A program made the position numbers and the translations under genes. Positions 33,582 to 46,527 of a stretch of 64,000 nucleotides of DNA are shown in pieces. Position 1 is the first letter of the stretch. Every line of letters starts with the position of its first letter. Location of the stretch: assembly GCA_022661535.1 (NCBI GenBank), contig JAKULF010000020.1, positions 1-64,000 of the forward strand, in the 5' to 3' direction. A model generated the notes under the pieces. That model worked only from the letters and a program-made list of their open reading frames with translations. It was not told the DNA's origin and made no database searches. The DNA is from Eutypa lata. Lineage: Eukaryota; Ascomycota; Sordariomycetes; Xylariales; Diatrypaceae.

Positions 33582-35721
33582 TTATTTACTACTGCTTGAG
33601 TTTCCCCTAAACAACTGTTTAAACCTGGAGCCACCTTTCTTTGACGGCTTCTTTGGCGCGTTACTCTGAGCAACATTAACCTGATCAACCTTCCTAACAA
33701 TTTGAGGACGTAGTTCCATTGGCCACATGTGCATACTAACTTCCCATCCGGGTTCTATCACTTTGTCCCAGACCGCGGGAAGGATGATCTCCCCCATCGG
33801 TCCTATCAAGTCGTAGTGGCCAACCTGTACGTGAGGGCCGATAATATCAACATACTGAAATGCCTGTTTGATCAATTCCTCCATACCCTGTCAAAACAGA
33901 TTAGTATTTATCTCTTGACTGGAACCCACTTGATACTAGTACTTGCCGTCCATTCCCTGCATAAATGAAAAGGGAACGAGAATTTTCTCCCAATCGCGTC
34001 TTTAAACCGAATTGGAGCATCCTCGTTCCCCGGATTCAATTCGCCAAGTTCTGGTGTTTTCTTCCCCTCCATTTCATTCGCCTTGCCCTCTTCTGCAGCT
34101 GCAGCTTGCATTTTGATGCCAGCTTTATCTGCTCTGGGTTTAGCTGAGGCGTCTGTTTCAGGTTTTGAAATAGCTTCGGGTATCCCCTCTTTGTGCTTCT
34201 GCTCTGCCTTCATTCCAGTTTCTAGCTCACTAATTTCTTCCTCGCTGATATCGGAACCAGCTTCAGTCTCATGGTCCTCTAACGCAGATGGTAGAGCGAA
34301 CAGAGCTAAATCTTCTTGGTGGTGTCCAACATGATGTTGGTATTGCTTGACAGACGTAATTATTTCTTCGCATAAAGGGCATTTCTCACTCTGAAATTCG
34401 GTCCTGGGCCGTCCGCTGAGTGTCACCAATGTTGGAACTTGGCTTAGCTCAACTGTATCCATATGCAAGCCTTCCAGGTGCTTTCTGAATACATCAGGAG
34501 AGGAAAATACTTCAACACACCCAAAGGGGCAAGACCATGTTTTCCAGTGTTCTTGTTGGACGTGGATGATCCAATGATGACGCCGGTCGAACTCGCGATC
34601 GGGCGAAGAACAGTCTTCGTACAGACACACATAAGGCCGGAGGTCCGCGAAAACGTGTCTCCTATGTCCAGATTAGGGCAAATATAGAGAGAAGAAAAGA
34701 ACAGTGAAAGAGCGATGAGTATAGAATAACGAAAGCTTACTTCCAAGCCCCCTTTCTACTAAGCGAGATCATCATGAAGCAAAATGGGCATTCGAATGGT
34801 CCTTTGCTAGCCTGTTTTGGTATTGGCGGTATTTGAAGCCTTGCTGAATCGCCAGTCGCGCTAGTAGTGATAGAGGTCTGAGTGAAGCCACTATCCGAGC
34901 GTTGGTCCTCATCAATGCTTTCGAACCCTCTAGCAATGCTGCCGGTTCCTTTCAAAGCTTCTGGGATTGACGATGCGATGGTGCTCTGTATCCCCAGCTC
35001 TGTCTTACTTGAGTCGAAATCCAATCCCATGGCGAGTTTGTCATGGTGTGACCCTCTATATTTGAAATATTGCCGGCGATGGGAGATCGCTTTCCCTAGC
35101 CGTTGCACGATAAGATCTTCAGCACTGGGGTATTTCTCTCTCACATGATTAATGTCAGTTCTCTCATAATAAGTGCACGCTAATGACATGAATCGATCAT
35201 GTGGTGTCGGATTTCGTAAAGAGGTAGAGATGCGATATAGTGTATCAATGACTTTAATAATATCTGCGAAGATCTGATCGATCTCCGACTCAAAATCGAA
35301 ATCCTCGGCATCTACATCCTCATAAGGAAAGTTGGAGATATTGTCTTCATCCCAAGGCTTTTTGTCACCAGTCAAGATGGCAAGAACTATTTGGCATCAG
35401 ACAACTTGTAATCTAGAGCAGGGCAGTCCATGAAGGGTAGAATATCTTACCGTCCACAAGTGATTCGTTTAGGTCTTGAAGAAGATCATTTACGTGATTC
35501 TTCATATTTGATGCATCCCTCAGGCGATACTCTAAAGAACTCCTGCCCTTATGGTGGGCTCCGATATTGCTGCACCATACTTTGAATCTGGCCAACTCCT
35601 CGGTGATGTTTGGTAGCTTGCCTTCTCCATCTCCTTCATTTTGACTTAGACGTACGTTAGATTCCACGTTATCAAAAGCCTTTATACAATTGCGGACATT
35701 GTCGCTGATACTCGATGTCAT
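33582..35721 (-). CDS. C2H2 zinc-finger protein with C-terminal ubiquitin-like domain
   Basis: 645 aa, complement(join(33582..33887,33947..34661,34741..35386,35451..35721)). The helical N-terminal part (1-290) resembles fungal 'AcuF-like' proteins. Zinc-finger region about 290-425: FECPFCF, then C-x4-C with His pairs in YVCLYEDC, CPFGC, and CPLCEEIITSVKQYQHHVGHH. A Lys/Glu-rich linker follows. About 523-605 is a ubiquitin-like (ULD) domain: IRFKDAIGRKFSFPFHLC, GMEELIKQAF, HYDLIGPMGEIILP. The tail is basic and Ser-rich. The last intron begins GCAAGT, a GC-AG intron, as it is the only junction giving CREWT-GMEEL. ULD domains of this type recur in fungal NLR-like and regulatory proteins. It is divergent from a DUF7580-like gene. 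Function unknown; regulation or self/non-self response are guesses. Confidence 0.85.
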
Positions 35722-36046
35722 TTTAGAGAAACTGTGGCTAAGGAAGAAATAGCGCTGAAAGTTGTCGTCCTCAAGATGGATTGTGAGGCAAAACGACGTT
35801 CAACGAAATCACTTTTCCTTTACCCCGCAGTGAATATGAGGAGTCCACGGCAGCTCTGGAGTGATAAGTAACCCGATTGGGCACATGCAATCAGCTGGCC
35901 TTTCATTTTTATTATGGTGCATCAAGCTGATACTACATGTACTTCAGTTGAGTTCGTAGGACTTGCGGGGTTTTCATTCCGTAAGTAAGGCTACCACATC
36001 AGGTTTATGTTCATCTTCCTCACCGACTGACGACACCCACCCCAAA
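35722..36046. promoter_or_regulatory. Bidirectional promoter, C2H2-ULD and DUF7580-like genes
   Basis: 325 bp between two divergent starts. The arrangement suggests co-expression; no specific operator was recognised. Confidence 0.45.
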
Positions 36047-37883
36047 ATGTCTGGATTTGAGATAGCTGGTATCATCTTAGGTACCATACCGGTCGCCATA
36101 TCTCTTGCTCAAGAATATAGGAAGGCTATTCATTCGTGGCGAAAATACGACCGTGAGGTCAAAAGCCTTATATTGCGACTTAAAACAGAGGGGAACATTT
36201 TAGAGACCCACTGCGAGAAGCTCCTTAATGGCATAGTCAGCCATGCTGAGATCCAACCAATGATTCGAGAGCCTTTCGGACCACTTTGGAAAGAGACTCA
36301 TATCAATGACATGGCTAGGCAGAGGCTTTGGGAATCATACGACGCTTTCGAGGAGACCGTGTCGGGTATGCAGGAAGCGGCGGAGGAGCTCACAAACAAG
36401 CTCAGGGTCAATTCCAGCTCACAGGTTTGTGCGCTTGTCAACTATGGCCTGCCAGTATCTGACAGATTATAACCAGACCCGTAATGATGAGAGCGGCCCC
36501 AGATCATGGGGGCTTGATCGCGCTAGATACATGATAAAGAGGTCGCAGTATAATGAGTTCCTTGAAATTATCGAAGACGGCAATGCGACACTTGAAAGGC
36601 TCTTGAACGCCAACATCGATCCTGCTGTGGAATCAAACCGGCGTATCCGTTCTGGAGGAAGATTTCTAACAATAGCTCGAAATATATCTCGGAACGTCTA
36701 CATAGCACTCAGCTCCAGTATCTCGTGCAATTGTTCTGTTTCTCATGGGGTCAACCTCGAGTTACTACACCCCCCCTCACGACCAACCCCAAGAGATGAT
36801 GATGATCTCATTGCCAGCAAAATGTTATTTCGATTGTCCCTGGCATACGATCCAGATTTACGGGATGTCAAGGACACAACCTGGTTGTGGGACGAGGTCG
36901 AGCTACGTGTTAGGCGGATAGAGCCTCAGTATCCACCAGGCAACATGGTAGCCATACCAAAGGCATCTGGTAAACCTAGAAAGACGGTTCAATTTTCTAT
37001 GAAGACAGCCACAGATGCTGGCGGACAATCACCGCAATTATCTACTACCCTTCTGCCTGCTGAAATGGCAAGTCTAACCGTACAAGCTTCTCTTGGCATT
37101 CTCAACAAAACAGAGCAAGCACCAGAACTTAGCGACCTCTGTCAAACAATTCAACGATGCCAGAACCAAAAGGACGTACAATGCTATGGATATGTCTCCA
37201 GCCCCTCCGCAGCTGAGTACCATAAATTTGGTGTATATCCAGTCAGAACTGAGCAGGACTATAGCAACTGGTCTACGATTTTATTGAAGAACGTTCTGGA
37301 CAACAAGGCTTCGGTTCCACTTTTGAGATTTAGAGACAAGCAGAAACTTGCCGCCATAATTGCTTCAAACGTGCTACAACACCCAGGGTCTTCTTGGCTT
37401 CCCGATATGGTCACCAGTGATGACATATTGTTCATCAATCGCCAAGGCAAGGAACTGTATGAGCAAGCTTTCGTGGCAAAGCGGCTGCCTGAAACTGAGG
37501 CTGTCGAACCACCTTGTAATCCTATGAATTCAACAGACTGTATCCAGAATCGAATGCTGTTCGGCCTGGGAATCGTACTCCTTGAGATAGCACTTGGTAG
37601 AACACTCGACTCTTTACGGGGACCTAGCGAACAATATCTCCGTAGAAGTCCCAGAAATCTTCTTCAGGACTACAAGATAGCCGAGGAACATCTTGACATG
37701 GTTAAAAGATCAGGCGGTGAGGATTATGGTCGGGCTGTGCAACGTTGTATTCGGTGCGAATTCTTGTCTCGCAATCACAGTCTCGATGACGATGAATTCC
37801 GGCAGGAAGTTTACGGTACAGTGGTGGCTCCCCTCGAAGAGAATGTGAGAGCTATACAGGCAGGTTCTAAGAGATTTTATTAA
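36047..37883 (+). CDS. DUF7580-like protein with HeLo-like N-terminus
   Basis: 594 aa, join(36047..36424,36477..37883), with a 52-bp intron after NSSSQ. The N-terminus MSGFEIAGIILGTIPVAISL followed by amphipathic helices (RKAIHSWRKYDREVKSLILR, then NILETHCEKLLNGI) resembles the HeLo/SesA-like N-terminal modules of fungal signalling proteins. The C-terminal half (about 300-594) has the layout of DUF7580: an N-lobe-like region, SWLPDMVTSDDILFIN, and MLFGLGIVLLEIALGRTL, which looks like helix F of a kinase C-lobe. Kinase catalytic motifs (HRD, DFG) are absent, so a pseudokinase scaffold is likely. It shares a promoter with the C2H2-ULD gene. Role unknown; incompatibility or immunity-like signalling is speculative. 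Confidence 0.8.
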
Positions 37884-38061
37884 ATCTTCTCCGCTAAGCA
37901 TAAAATTTTGTTCCCGAAACCAGAAACTTATGACCTTGACCTAATTGAGTTGGTTTGGATTCAAGACGTCATGATAGCATATTTACAATAGCACATTTAG
38001 ACTGAAGAGACCGAACCTTTCCCTCCTTCACAAGCTAGGAGGTTATATATACCCCTAGTTT

Positions 38062-38550
38062 ATTAACATTAGCGGTGGCACCAAGTAAAGAAATTTTTGA
38101 CTTGATTAATTGTTTGACTTAATTTGCTTGACCAAACAAAGGCTTCTTTATATTTGACCAAAACAATTAATAGTTATTTTTTAATTAACGTTTTTTAATG
38201 GTTAATGTACGTATATACCCGTAAGTATTTGATCGGAAATTCCTTAGAAAAGTGCTACCATAAAGTTATCCGTATTACCCTTGTTAATATTACAAACCTT
38301 TAAAATTATCCGTGACACCCTTAAAACTATCGTAATACCTTGTTAATATAATAAACCCTTGTATAAAGGGGTTTAACGCTTCAATTCCTTCGGATTAACT
38401 ATCGGCCCGATTTTTTGATGTATTTAATCAAGTTAATTAATAAATGGCTTCGGAACAATCAAAAACAAGTAATTTTTTGATTGTTCTTATTTTTGACAAG
38501 TAATTCGATTTGGCTTTTTTGATTTGCTTGGTGTTACCGCTGATTAACAT
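38062..38550. mobile_element. Second hAT-type MITE, unrelated to the first
   Basis: 473-bp element at 38070-38542. It starts TAGCGGTGGCACCAAG and ends CTTGGTGTTACCGCTG, giving imperfect terminal inverted repeats of about 20 bp (14 of the first 16 agree after reverse complementing, mismatching at the first base and one or two internally). An exact 8-bp duplication, ATTAACAT, flanks it (38062-38069 and 38543-38550). No ORF. The interior is AT-rich with subterminal repeats (ccttgttaatat twice, ttatccgt twice). Size, termini and 8-bp duplication indicate a non-autonomous hAT element. Confidence 0.87.
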
Positions 38551-39094
38551 GCATTACTCATAAGTGTTTAGTTACGTGAACAGAGAAGATATGGATAAGA
38601 ATCTACATTCATATACCCTCGGTATACTTTTCAAAGATGTGAGCACTGGTAGTGTTGTAATACAGGACCTTACTCTATGACCTGGACGTGGGTCCCGCCA
38701 AGGAACTGAGAAAGGAGTCCCACGAGGCTGGCCTACCTCACTACATAAGAATGAGTCTAAACCCAGTCGCCGAATGTACCTTTGGCAGGCAGGAGCTCCA
38801 AATGGGAGAGCATCAAAACAAAGTAGCAGTGAGAATAAATGGATATTGCGATAGTATGATATAGGACTCGAGGTCACTGCTGCGTAATTCGCATCAAGCT
38901 AGTACCGCCAGGTGACGGATATGCTCATGCCCCATGCCTTCAATATGATCCGTTCAATGTATGAAGCGATAGTTGTACGCGATGAATATCATGATAAATC
39001 AAATTGAACGTTCGTAGTCGCATTAATATTTATTATTTGATTCGTTGATATGTTTCATTCATCAAAAAACGTAAGTTGTTTCGTTGCAAGGCTG
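38551..39094. other. Intergenic, no gene seen
   Basis: Between the MITE and the end of the ABC transporter. No coding or repeat signal. Confidence 0.5.
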
Positions 39095-42000
39095 TCAAGG
39101 ACGTATTTGCCCTACCAGGCTCACCAGCTCATGATAATCACTATTGTTCTTCAACATCTCCCAAAATGGTCCCTCAATCCGTATTAAGTCCGCAGGGGTT
39201 CCAATTCTGCCAAATGTTAGTATCACAAGCATGTATGAGGGAAATGATGCGAATATAAAGAGATGACATACTCAATGACTCGGCCTTCTTCCATAACGAT
39301 CACCCGGTCGTAGTCCATTACCGTGCGGAGCCGGTGAGCAATAGTGATGATCGTAGAGCCCGCAAACTCGGAGCGGATGAGCTTTTGCATGCGCACGTCG
39401 GTCTCATGGTCCACCGAAGCGGTCGCTTCGTCAAGGATAACGACCTTCGACCTGCGGCACATAGCGCGAGCAAGGCCAAGAATCTGCTTCTGTCCATTAC
39501 TAAAGTTACTGCCGTTGCCTGTAACTTGTGTCCACGCCGCAATATCAAGGTTATTGTTAGATTCGCCATCATCACTCCGGCTATCCTGTAGTAAGCTGCA
39601 TGATGAAAGGACAGACTGTAGCTCTGCTTCATCAAGCTCTCCCAAGGGGTCTAAGTTGGATTTAATGTCCCCGGAAAACACTACCGACTCTTGTGGGACG
39701 AGGGTGATACACTGCCGAAGATGCTTCAGAGGGATATTATTAATGTCCACGCCGTCAATAAGTACCTTGCCAGAGGCTACGTGTGTGGAACGGATAAGCG
39801 TCCTTGCGACAGTACTCTTTCCACTTCCTGTGCGTCCAATAATGGCTACTCGTTCACCGGGTCTAGCAATGAAACTTATGCGGCGTAAGATGTCGGGACC
39901 GTTCTCCACGTAGCGGGCAGTGACTGCCTGAAATTCAACGCGGCCAGACGTCGGCCATGCCGCCGGAATCTCATTCTTCCCCAAGGCATCCGCTTGCGCA
40001 GGACTCTCCTCGGGCTCAATCTCCGCATATTCTGATATACGCTGGAACGAGTTCAATTCGACCTCTAACTCGTTCATGTTCCGCACCAATGTCAGTATGG
40101 TCTGGCTCAGGCCAATTGCGTTCGTTAAAGAGAACCCAACAAGGCCCGGGGACCCGGATTTATAGTAAGCGATGCAACCAGCCGTTGTGGCTATGATGGC
40201 CGCACAGCAATCGGATCTGACGGAAACCCAGCGGTTGCAGTTGTACTGGGCTTCATATGCTCGCATGTGTGTTGCGACCTTGTCAGCCAAGATCTCTTGA
40301 AAGACACGGTCTACGGACTGTCGCGCTCTAATGACAGCGATCCCCGATGAGGTGTCGCTGAAATGAGAGAACACGGGAGAGAAGTTCACAGCGCAAAGTC
40401 GCTTGACTGATATTTGTGCACGTGCGTACACCTCGCCAGTAGCAAAACCAATGAGACAGAAGAAACCGGCGGGTAAGGCAAAGATTGGCATTATTGCCGC
40501 GATGCTTGCCTACAAAGGTTTTAGTGTGAGATAACAGTTTGGTGTGGAGCATTAATAGGGGTAATGGAGACAATTGGTGGTTATTACTTACTAAGCGGAG
40601 AGCAAACCGAAGGCCATTGTCAAGAGTCATGCGGAGCCAATCCACCAGGATGCTATCCATAGACTGTGTATCTAATCCGAAACGGTTGACGATACGACCA
40701 ACCGGGTTACTATCGAACCAAGAGATAGGGGCTTGAAGGACAGCGGTAACTAGTCTCCCATGCATCGTCTGTGCCGCCTTCCAACCACCTCTTTGAAAGA
40801 TGAAGTTGTTAGTGAACTGGAGGGTTACGAATGCCAGTACAGTGCCAACATATATGAGGAGATAGGACGTCGCTTTAGCCGCGTAATTGTCTTCGTTGGC
40901 ATGTCCGGTCCAGACGGATAGCCACAAGGTAATCGAAAAATAAGCAACCTGCACTACAAGTGCGCTTACAACAGCGAGTGCGACAATGGGATAACCGCCA
41001 AAGAGTAGCATATACTTGAGAACTGTGCAATTGTAAGTTTAAATGGCGAAGTAAACGATGGAGAAAACCTACTAAGCCCACGAGGAACACGTCCTGATGC
41101 TTTGTGTTCTTGTGTCCCTGTCTCATCTAGATCTAGGACATGCTTCACGTAATCTTCGGACTGTTTTGATAAATATTCTGCTTCTTCCCCGTCTTCTATT
41201 AGTTCTCCCTCAGAGCTGGTGCTGCAGTCAGGCATTTCATTAACATAGAGTTCCGGCTGATAAGCGATTTCGTCCGACTTCGCATCAATGAATTGCTGTA
41301 TGGGCGTCGATTCGATTGCGGATAGTTTCCCCTGGGTGAGAGACACCACCATGCCTGCGTTCTCAATGGCGTGTCTAAAATGAGTCACTAGAATGACTGT
41401 TCGCTCGGCCAACAATCCACTACTAAAACATCTCTCATAAACCCGAGTGGTTGTGTGCGTATCGAGTGCTGAGAAGATGTCGTCAAGGAGAAGAGTCGAA
41501 GAAGGTGAGTAAAGTGCTCTCGCTAACGAAACTCGCTGCTTCTGGCCTCCTGAGAGACTGGACCCCTGCTCTCCGACGTGAGTCAGATCTCCTTTAGGAA
41601 GTTGTTTTAGGTCGTCGACGAGGTCGCATGCGTGGATGACTTCATTATACCTACGCTCATCGTACGAACTAAAGAAGAGAATATTCTGCCGGATTGTAGT
41701 GTTAAGAAGCCATGCAGTCTGAGGCACGTATGCTACATCTGAAGGGCAGCTTGCTTCTCCCGACTCCATAATAGTCTCCCCCAGCAGTGATAACAGCAAG
41801 GATGTCTTGCCGCTGCCAGTAGGTCCCGTCACCACGGTAAGGGATTTCTCGCGGAACGAGATTGAAATATCGCGCAGGCGGAATTCGGAAGATGGCCCTA
41901 GCCTGAAGGTCGCATTTTTAAACGCAGGGGGGCCGGTCGGGTGCCTCTTCTTCTCCACCACTGAATCAAAGAACTTGTCAACGCGCTGCACCGACTCATA

Positions 42001-43815
42001 TCCCTGTGCTACCCACAGAGCAACTTTTGAAAGCCAGACGAATTGTGTGCGCAATATCTCCGTGAGAGCCAGTGCGGTAAAAGCTGCAGGAGCCCGTAGA
42101 GGCTGATCGGTAAAGAGGACCAAAGACGAGAATGTGCATAGGAGACTGACGAGAGACAACACGTCGCCAGTCATAGAAACAAGCATCGAAATAATGTTGC
42201 GTTTCCAGATTCTCTGCTGCTCCGTCGCGCGAATGGCGTTGATCTTCTCAGAAGCCATTGTCTCCCAGGCGAAATATTTCAAAGTGCGAATCGAATGCAA
42301 GTACTCCGAGATCCTTGAGAGTCGAGCATCCGTGGCTTGCATCACGAACCTGTGTAGCCGAGATAACCGTCCAGAAAATAGGGCGGGAATCGGGCTCAGA
42401 GATATCAAGACGGCAACACCAACAAAAGACGGCCATCCCAGGAGGTGATACAGGAATGTCATGGCAATTACTGCAGACATCGTACTAGCCGTCATGGCGT
42501 AAACGATATCGGTAGCGTTCGAGATGTTATCGGCGTCATACGACACAAGGCTTTCCGTTTTGACGGAATTAAACCCGAGGATATCTGAGGGGGATCTACC
42601 TAGCGAATCTGGAGTCTCTTCGAGTTCGCCGTTCCGAGTCCCTGAACCGTCATCCAAATGCGATGATATCATCTTATGATATATATCTTGAATCATGGTT
42701 GCTTTCACTCGGACGAGAAGTCGGGTGCCTACAAAGATGGATTGCTGATAGCAGACAGACCGTGTCATGGGTCCTATAAAAAGGAGGGCGATCCATACGA
42801 ATGGATGCACAATTATAGCATTCGAATCCGGCTTCTCCAGGTAGCTTAGAAGGTGTAGCATGGCAAATGGTGCAATATATTCAGCAAAAGCTGTAGTGAC
42901 TGACCAAAATAGGATCGTTCCGATATCTTTTTGGAATACTTTCAGTAGGGTCGACAGTGTCTTACCTCCCCTAAGACGTATCCTGCACATACGACTTAAC
43001 CACTCTAGCGGTGCATCATACGCTGGTAGAGGTGGAAGGTCTTCTATGGTAAGGTCTCGGCGGAAGCCTTTCAAGGTGAGATTTGTTAGCCAGCCATATG
43101 AAACATAGTAAGAGAACCACGAGCACGTCTCCTCCGGCGATGGTATTTCCTTGCATTCTCGAACTAGACTTTCTGGGTTCGGCTTCTTGTTTCTCGAGTG
43201 CCGAGGGGTGATGAACGAGATGAGTGGCACGAAGGCTAAACAAGCCAGCTTCCCGAGCTCAAGAGTAGTTGGTGTATTGTGCGAACCGATAATCGTGATG
43301 GGGAGTAATTTGGCGATATCCAGGGCTGTAGCGGCTGCTGCGACTCCGTTCATGTGGTGGTTCATTAAGACAGTGAGTTGACTCGATTTAGCGATGCATA
43401 GTGAGAAATTCAGAATAAATATGTAACCAAGAACGATTGTTTCCTTCCATGCAGATCCATGTCGTAGCGCAGCGTAGAGCGTGAGAGAGAAGGCGGCGGC
43501 TGCGAATACTGCCTGTGGTATGGCATATTCAGGAGAGGTATGTTGTCTGGATGCTTGCCTAAGCAACGCCTTGGAGACATTGAGCTTTCCTTTTCGTCTG
43601 TTGATTAGAGCCACGGATGCAAAAAGCCAGATGAGAGACAGGGCGAAGAATGCGATATGTAGGTAGCCTGTGTAAATAAACTCCGATATAGTACTCGTGC
43701 GGTGTAACCATATCGTTCTTTTTGATAGTCCATCACCGAAGCCTAGCTCTAGTTCTCCAGGGGCTATCTGCAGGTCCAATATGGCGCTTGCGTGTTGAAG
43801 GGGGATTTGCGCCAT
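39095..43815 (-). CDS. ABCC (MRP) multidrug transporter, full length
   Basis: 1,507 aa, complement(join(39095..39206,39272..40509,40592..41022,41073..43815)). Layout: N-terminal TMD0 helices (about 45-260), TMD1, NBD1, TMD2, NBD2. NBD1: Walker A GPTGSGKTS (about 665), signature LSGGQKQRVSLARAL, Walker B LLLDDIFSALD. NBD2: Walker A GRTGSGKST (about 1,282), signature FSNGQKQILGLARA, Walker B VVILDEATASVD and the switch His in IAHRL. Full ABCC transporters export glutathione or other organic-anion conjugates from plasma or vacuolar membranes. The start MAQIPLQHAS was preferred over an ATG 29 codons upstream because the latter peptide is hydrophilic and not family-like. The C-terminal exon (IGTPADLIRIEGPFWEML) fits the family end. 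Substrate unknown. Confidence 0.94.
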
Positions 43816-44691
43816 GTTCGTTGAGCTGACCCAATGACATTGCGAGAATCGTCTGTCTGGTCGTCTGTCTATATTATAAGTTTCATGATGACGGCAATGC
43901 AACTAACTTTAGAAGTCAAACAACTGTGAATTCTCGTGGTCTCCATCGGCTCGCCACCGCGGCGCTTCTATGGTAGGTATAAACTACCTTCCGTTCGCCG
44001 GTGCTTAGCAGGCGCTATTCTCAAAAACCCAGCACCGTTTCAAGCAGCCTAAGGGGCGAAAACAGTGCTAAAGGTTGGCGTCGACAATTCACAGCTTATT
44101 CCCGGGCACCGGGGCATGGGGAGCCGCCTTAGGAAACTACCAGTATCGGCAATGAAGATTTTCAATACTGCCCTATCATTGGCTGGATTAGGCGAAAGGG
44201 TTTCCTAATATGGAAAGTCTTGACCCGATAGGCCTTGAGGCTGATCGACATAGGCTAATAAAGTATCAATTAACTAATATATTTTACCTTACGAAGCGAA
44301 GAAGAGCGAGTTACACTCAATTATTAATAACTATACTAAAGTGTATCCATCTATACATACAGCTACAATAACTTTGGGTGATCGGTTCATGACGGGGATT
44401 TGCCGATTTCATATTTCTAGAGGCGATGAGAGCAAGTGGGACAGTTGCATAGACATCCGCAGCTGATGATAACTACGAGGGAGGGGAGGAGGATTTCAGA
44501 CAAACGCAAGTATCTAAAATTCAATTTGTGTTGACACGCATTCTACTTATGTGCTTGGAAGCCTTGCATAGGGGTAAGGCCTTGAAGGCAATTTGATATG
44601 TGACATTGAATATTCATAATCCGTATGCATCCAAATCAATTCCCCGAATACCACTATCACTTCATGATGATACTTATTGTTATACTAGTAT
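43816..44691. other. Intergenic, no gene seen
   Basis: Promoter side of the ABC transporter and 3' flank of the carboxypeptidase. No coding signal. Confidence 0.55.
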
Positions 44692-46527
44692 TCACTCTGT
44701 CCAGCCGTCGAAATTGCGAATCAAATCTTGGATAGTTAATATGTCATCTTTCAGTGCGTCTTAGACCAATATCGGAACTTACCATAGTAGAGCCTCATGC
44801 CCTCCAAGTGGGCTGTCATGCCCATGCGCTCATCGACGGCATGTTGATTTAGTCTTGTTCCATCTCTGGCAGGAGTGAAGCGGTATATATTCTTAGTCAA
44901 ATTCCAATAATGCACTGTGTCCGTGTTGCCCGTCATTATATTTCCAGCAGGAATCACCGTCTTGCCTTGTCCTGCTTCAGTGCTCTCAAACACATAGCGT
45001 AGCGTACCACTGAAGACCGTCCATACGCCACCATCAGTAGGAGAGATCGGGGCTAGATCTAGCGTCTGAAGCCCTACCAAACTCAGAGATCCATTCGAAG
45101 TATTATTGCTACCCAGTATTGTTGTGTTGAAGTACTCAAACGTGAGTCCGTATTTGCGCGCAATCGGGATCAGAACTTTTCGAAGGTGCTGGTTCACATA
45201 CGTGATAGATTCATGCAGCGCAACGCGATGATTTACCTGGATCTGAACCTCCTCCGGGAGAGCGTTGACTTTATGGCCCCCAGTAATGACATCAACCGCT
45301 TGACTCGTCTGCATCAACCACCTTTCGTCCAACATGACATTAGCAAGCTTATCCGCAATTTCTTCCTCGCCGTCGTTGAGAAGCGCATCGCTTAGCCACT
45401 CTGGGACTGCATCGGGTGAGTGCTTCGCATTGCATTCTAGGACTCTTCGGAATGGGTTTGACTGGGTAAGACGCGGGAGGTAGGGCTCGTTTTCCAGGGC
45501 TAGAATGGCATCGGCCATGATGCCAATACCCGTGTGCACGGGAGGCCTTGAGCTATGGCCGCCCTTAACTTGAAGCACCACCTGGACGTCATGATATCCC
45601 TTCTCACCAACGCCAGGATAGGCATACAGGACATCTCCAAGGGTCTGTACACCCATCCCACCTTCGTCGAGAACGAAGAGGAAAGAATCCGAGCCCCATT
45701 CTTCAACCAACGATATATTAAGTGATGCGGCACCTCTTAGGCCACCCGTCTCTTCGTCGAATCCGAAGGCAAGTACGACAGTGCGTTGTGGCGCGAACGA
45801 TTGAGAGAGAAGGTCTTCGATGACGGACAGAACCCCTATAAGGACGTTTTTGCAATCGGCTGCTCCACGACCCCATATGAATGAACCGTCGTAATGGGCG
45901 GAGAACGGTGGGTATTTCCAGAGGGAAGAATCGCCTGCGGGAACGACATCTTGGTGCGCTGTAAAGAGGATAGGTTTTAGAGAGGAATCCGATCCCCTCA
46001 AGGTATACTGAAGACCATAACGGTTTATCTTACGGAGCTCGAGGTTGGAATGGCTGTGATCGTAATATTATTAGAAAAGAAACCCATATGGGAAGGGAGT
46101 ATGCTACATACACAAGGGGGAAAAGCTCGCTTAAGACCTTGTGAAAGTCCTCAAATGTCTCCCAGCGAGGATCCTCGTTGGCGTCACCGTTGTCATCGAA
46201 GCTCTCGGTGGGGACTTGGACAGCTGCCGTAAGTCGATCAATCTGAAGTTGCAGCTGCTCGGGGCTCATTAAGTGGTTACTTGGCTTCAGGCCGTCATCA
46301 CTAGAAGAGGTAACATTTGGCAATGGACACCACTCATCTGCAGTGCGTTGTCTACTGAAGGAGGATTGGGTCAAGCGACGACTGAGTTCTGAGGCATTGA
46401 CGAAGTGCAGGGGGGAGACAAGGTAAATTACAGTAACCAATAAAAGTAAGCCAAGACATTGTGTCCGTCGATTATGAATGTTAGGATTCCCGGGGTCGGA
46501 CCTGGCACTTCCATGATATTTCTCCAT
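44692..46527 (-). CDS. M20 carboxypeptidase S-like, membrane-anchored
   Basis: Zinc metallopeptidase of family M20A, similar to yeast vacuolar carboxypeptidase S (Cps1), which releases C-terminal residues from short peptides. 573 aa, complement(join(44692..44726,44783..46053,46112..46527)). A signal anchor lies at residues 24-43. Metal site: His172 and Asp174 in FTAHQDVV, Asp in WGRGAADCKN, the Glu pair in FGFDEETGG, Asp in VLDEGG, His in NQHAVDER. Dimerisation-domain sequence GGHSSRPPVHTGIG is present. The short last exon encodes DLIRNFDGWTE, the usual end of Cps1 proteins, so the frame running through its donor is not the true C-terminus. It probably supplies amino acids from peptides; neighbours include a regulator and a permease. 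Confidence 0.93.

Noticed and set aside
43816..43902. ABC transporter start 29 codons upstream
   Set aside because: The added peptide is hydrophilic and His/Arg-rich, whereas the family begins close to MAQIPLQ before the first membrane helices.
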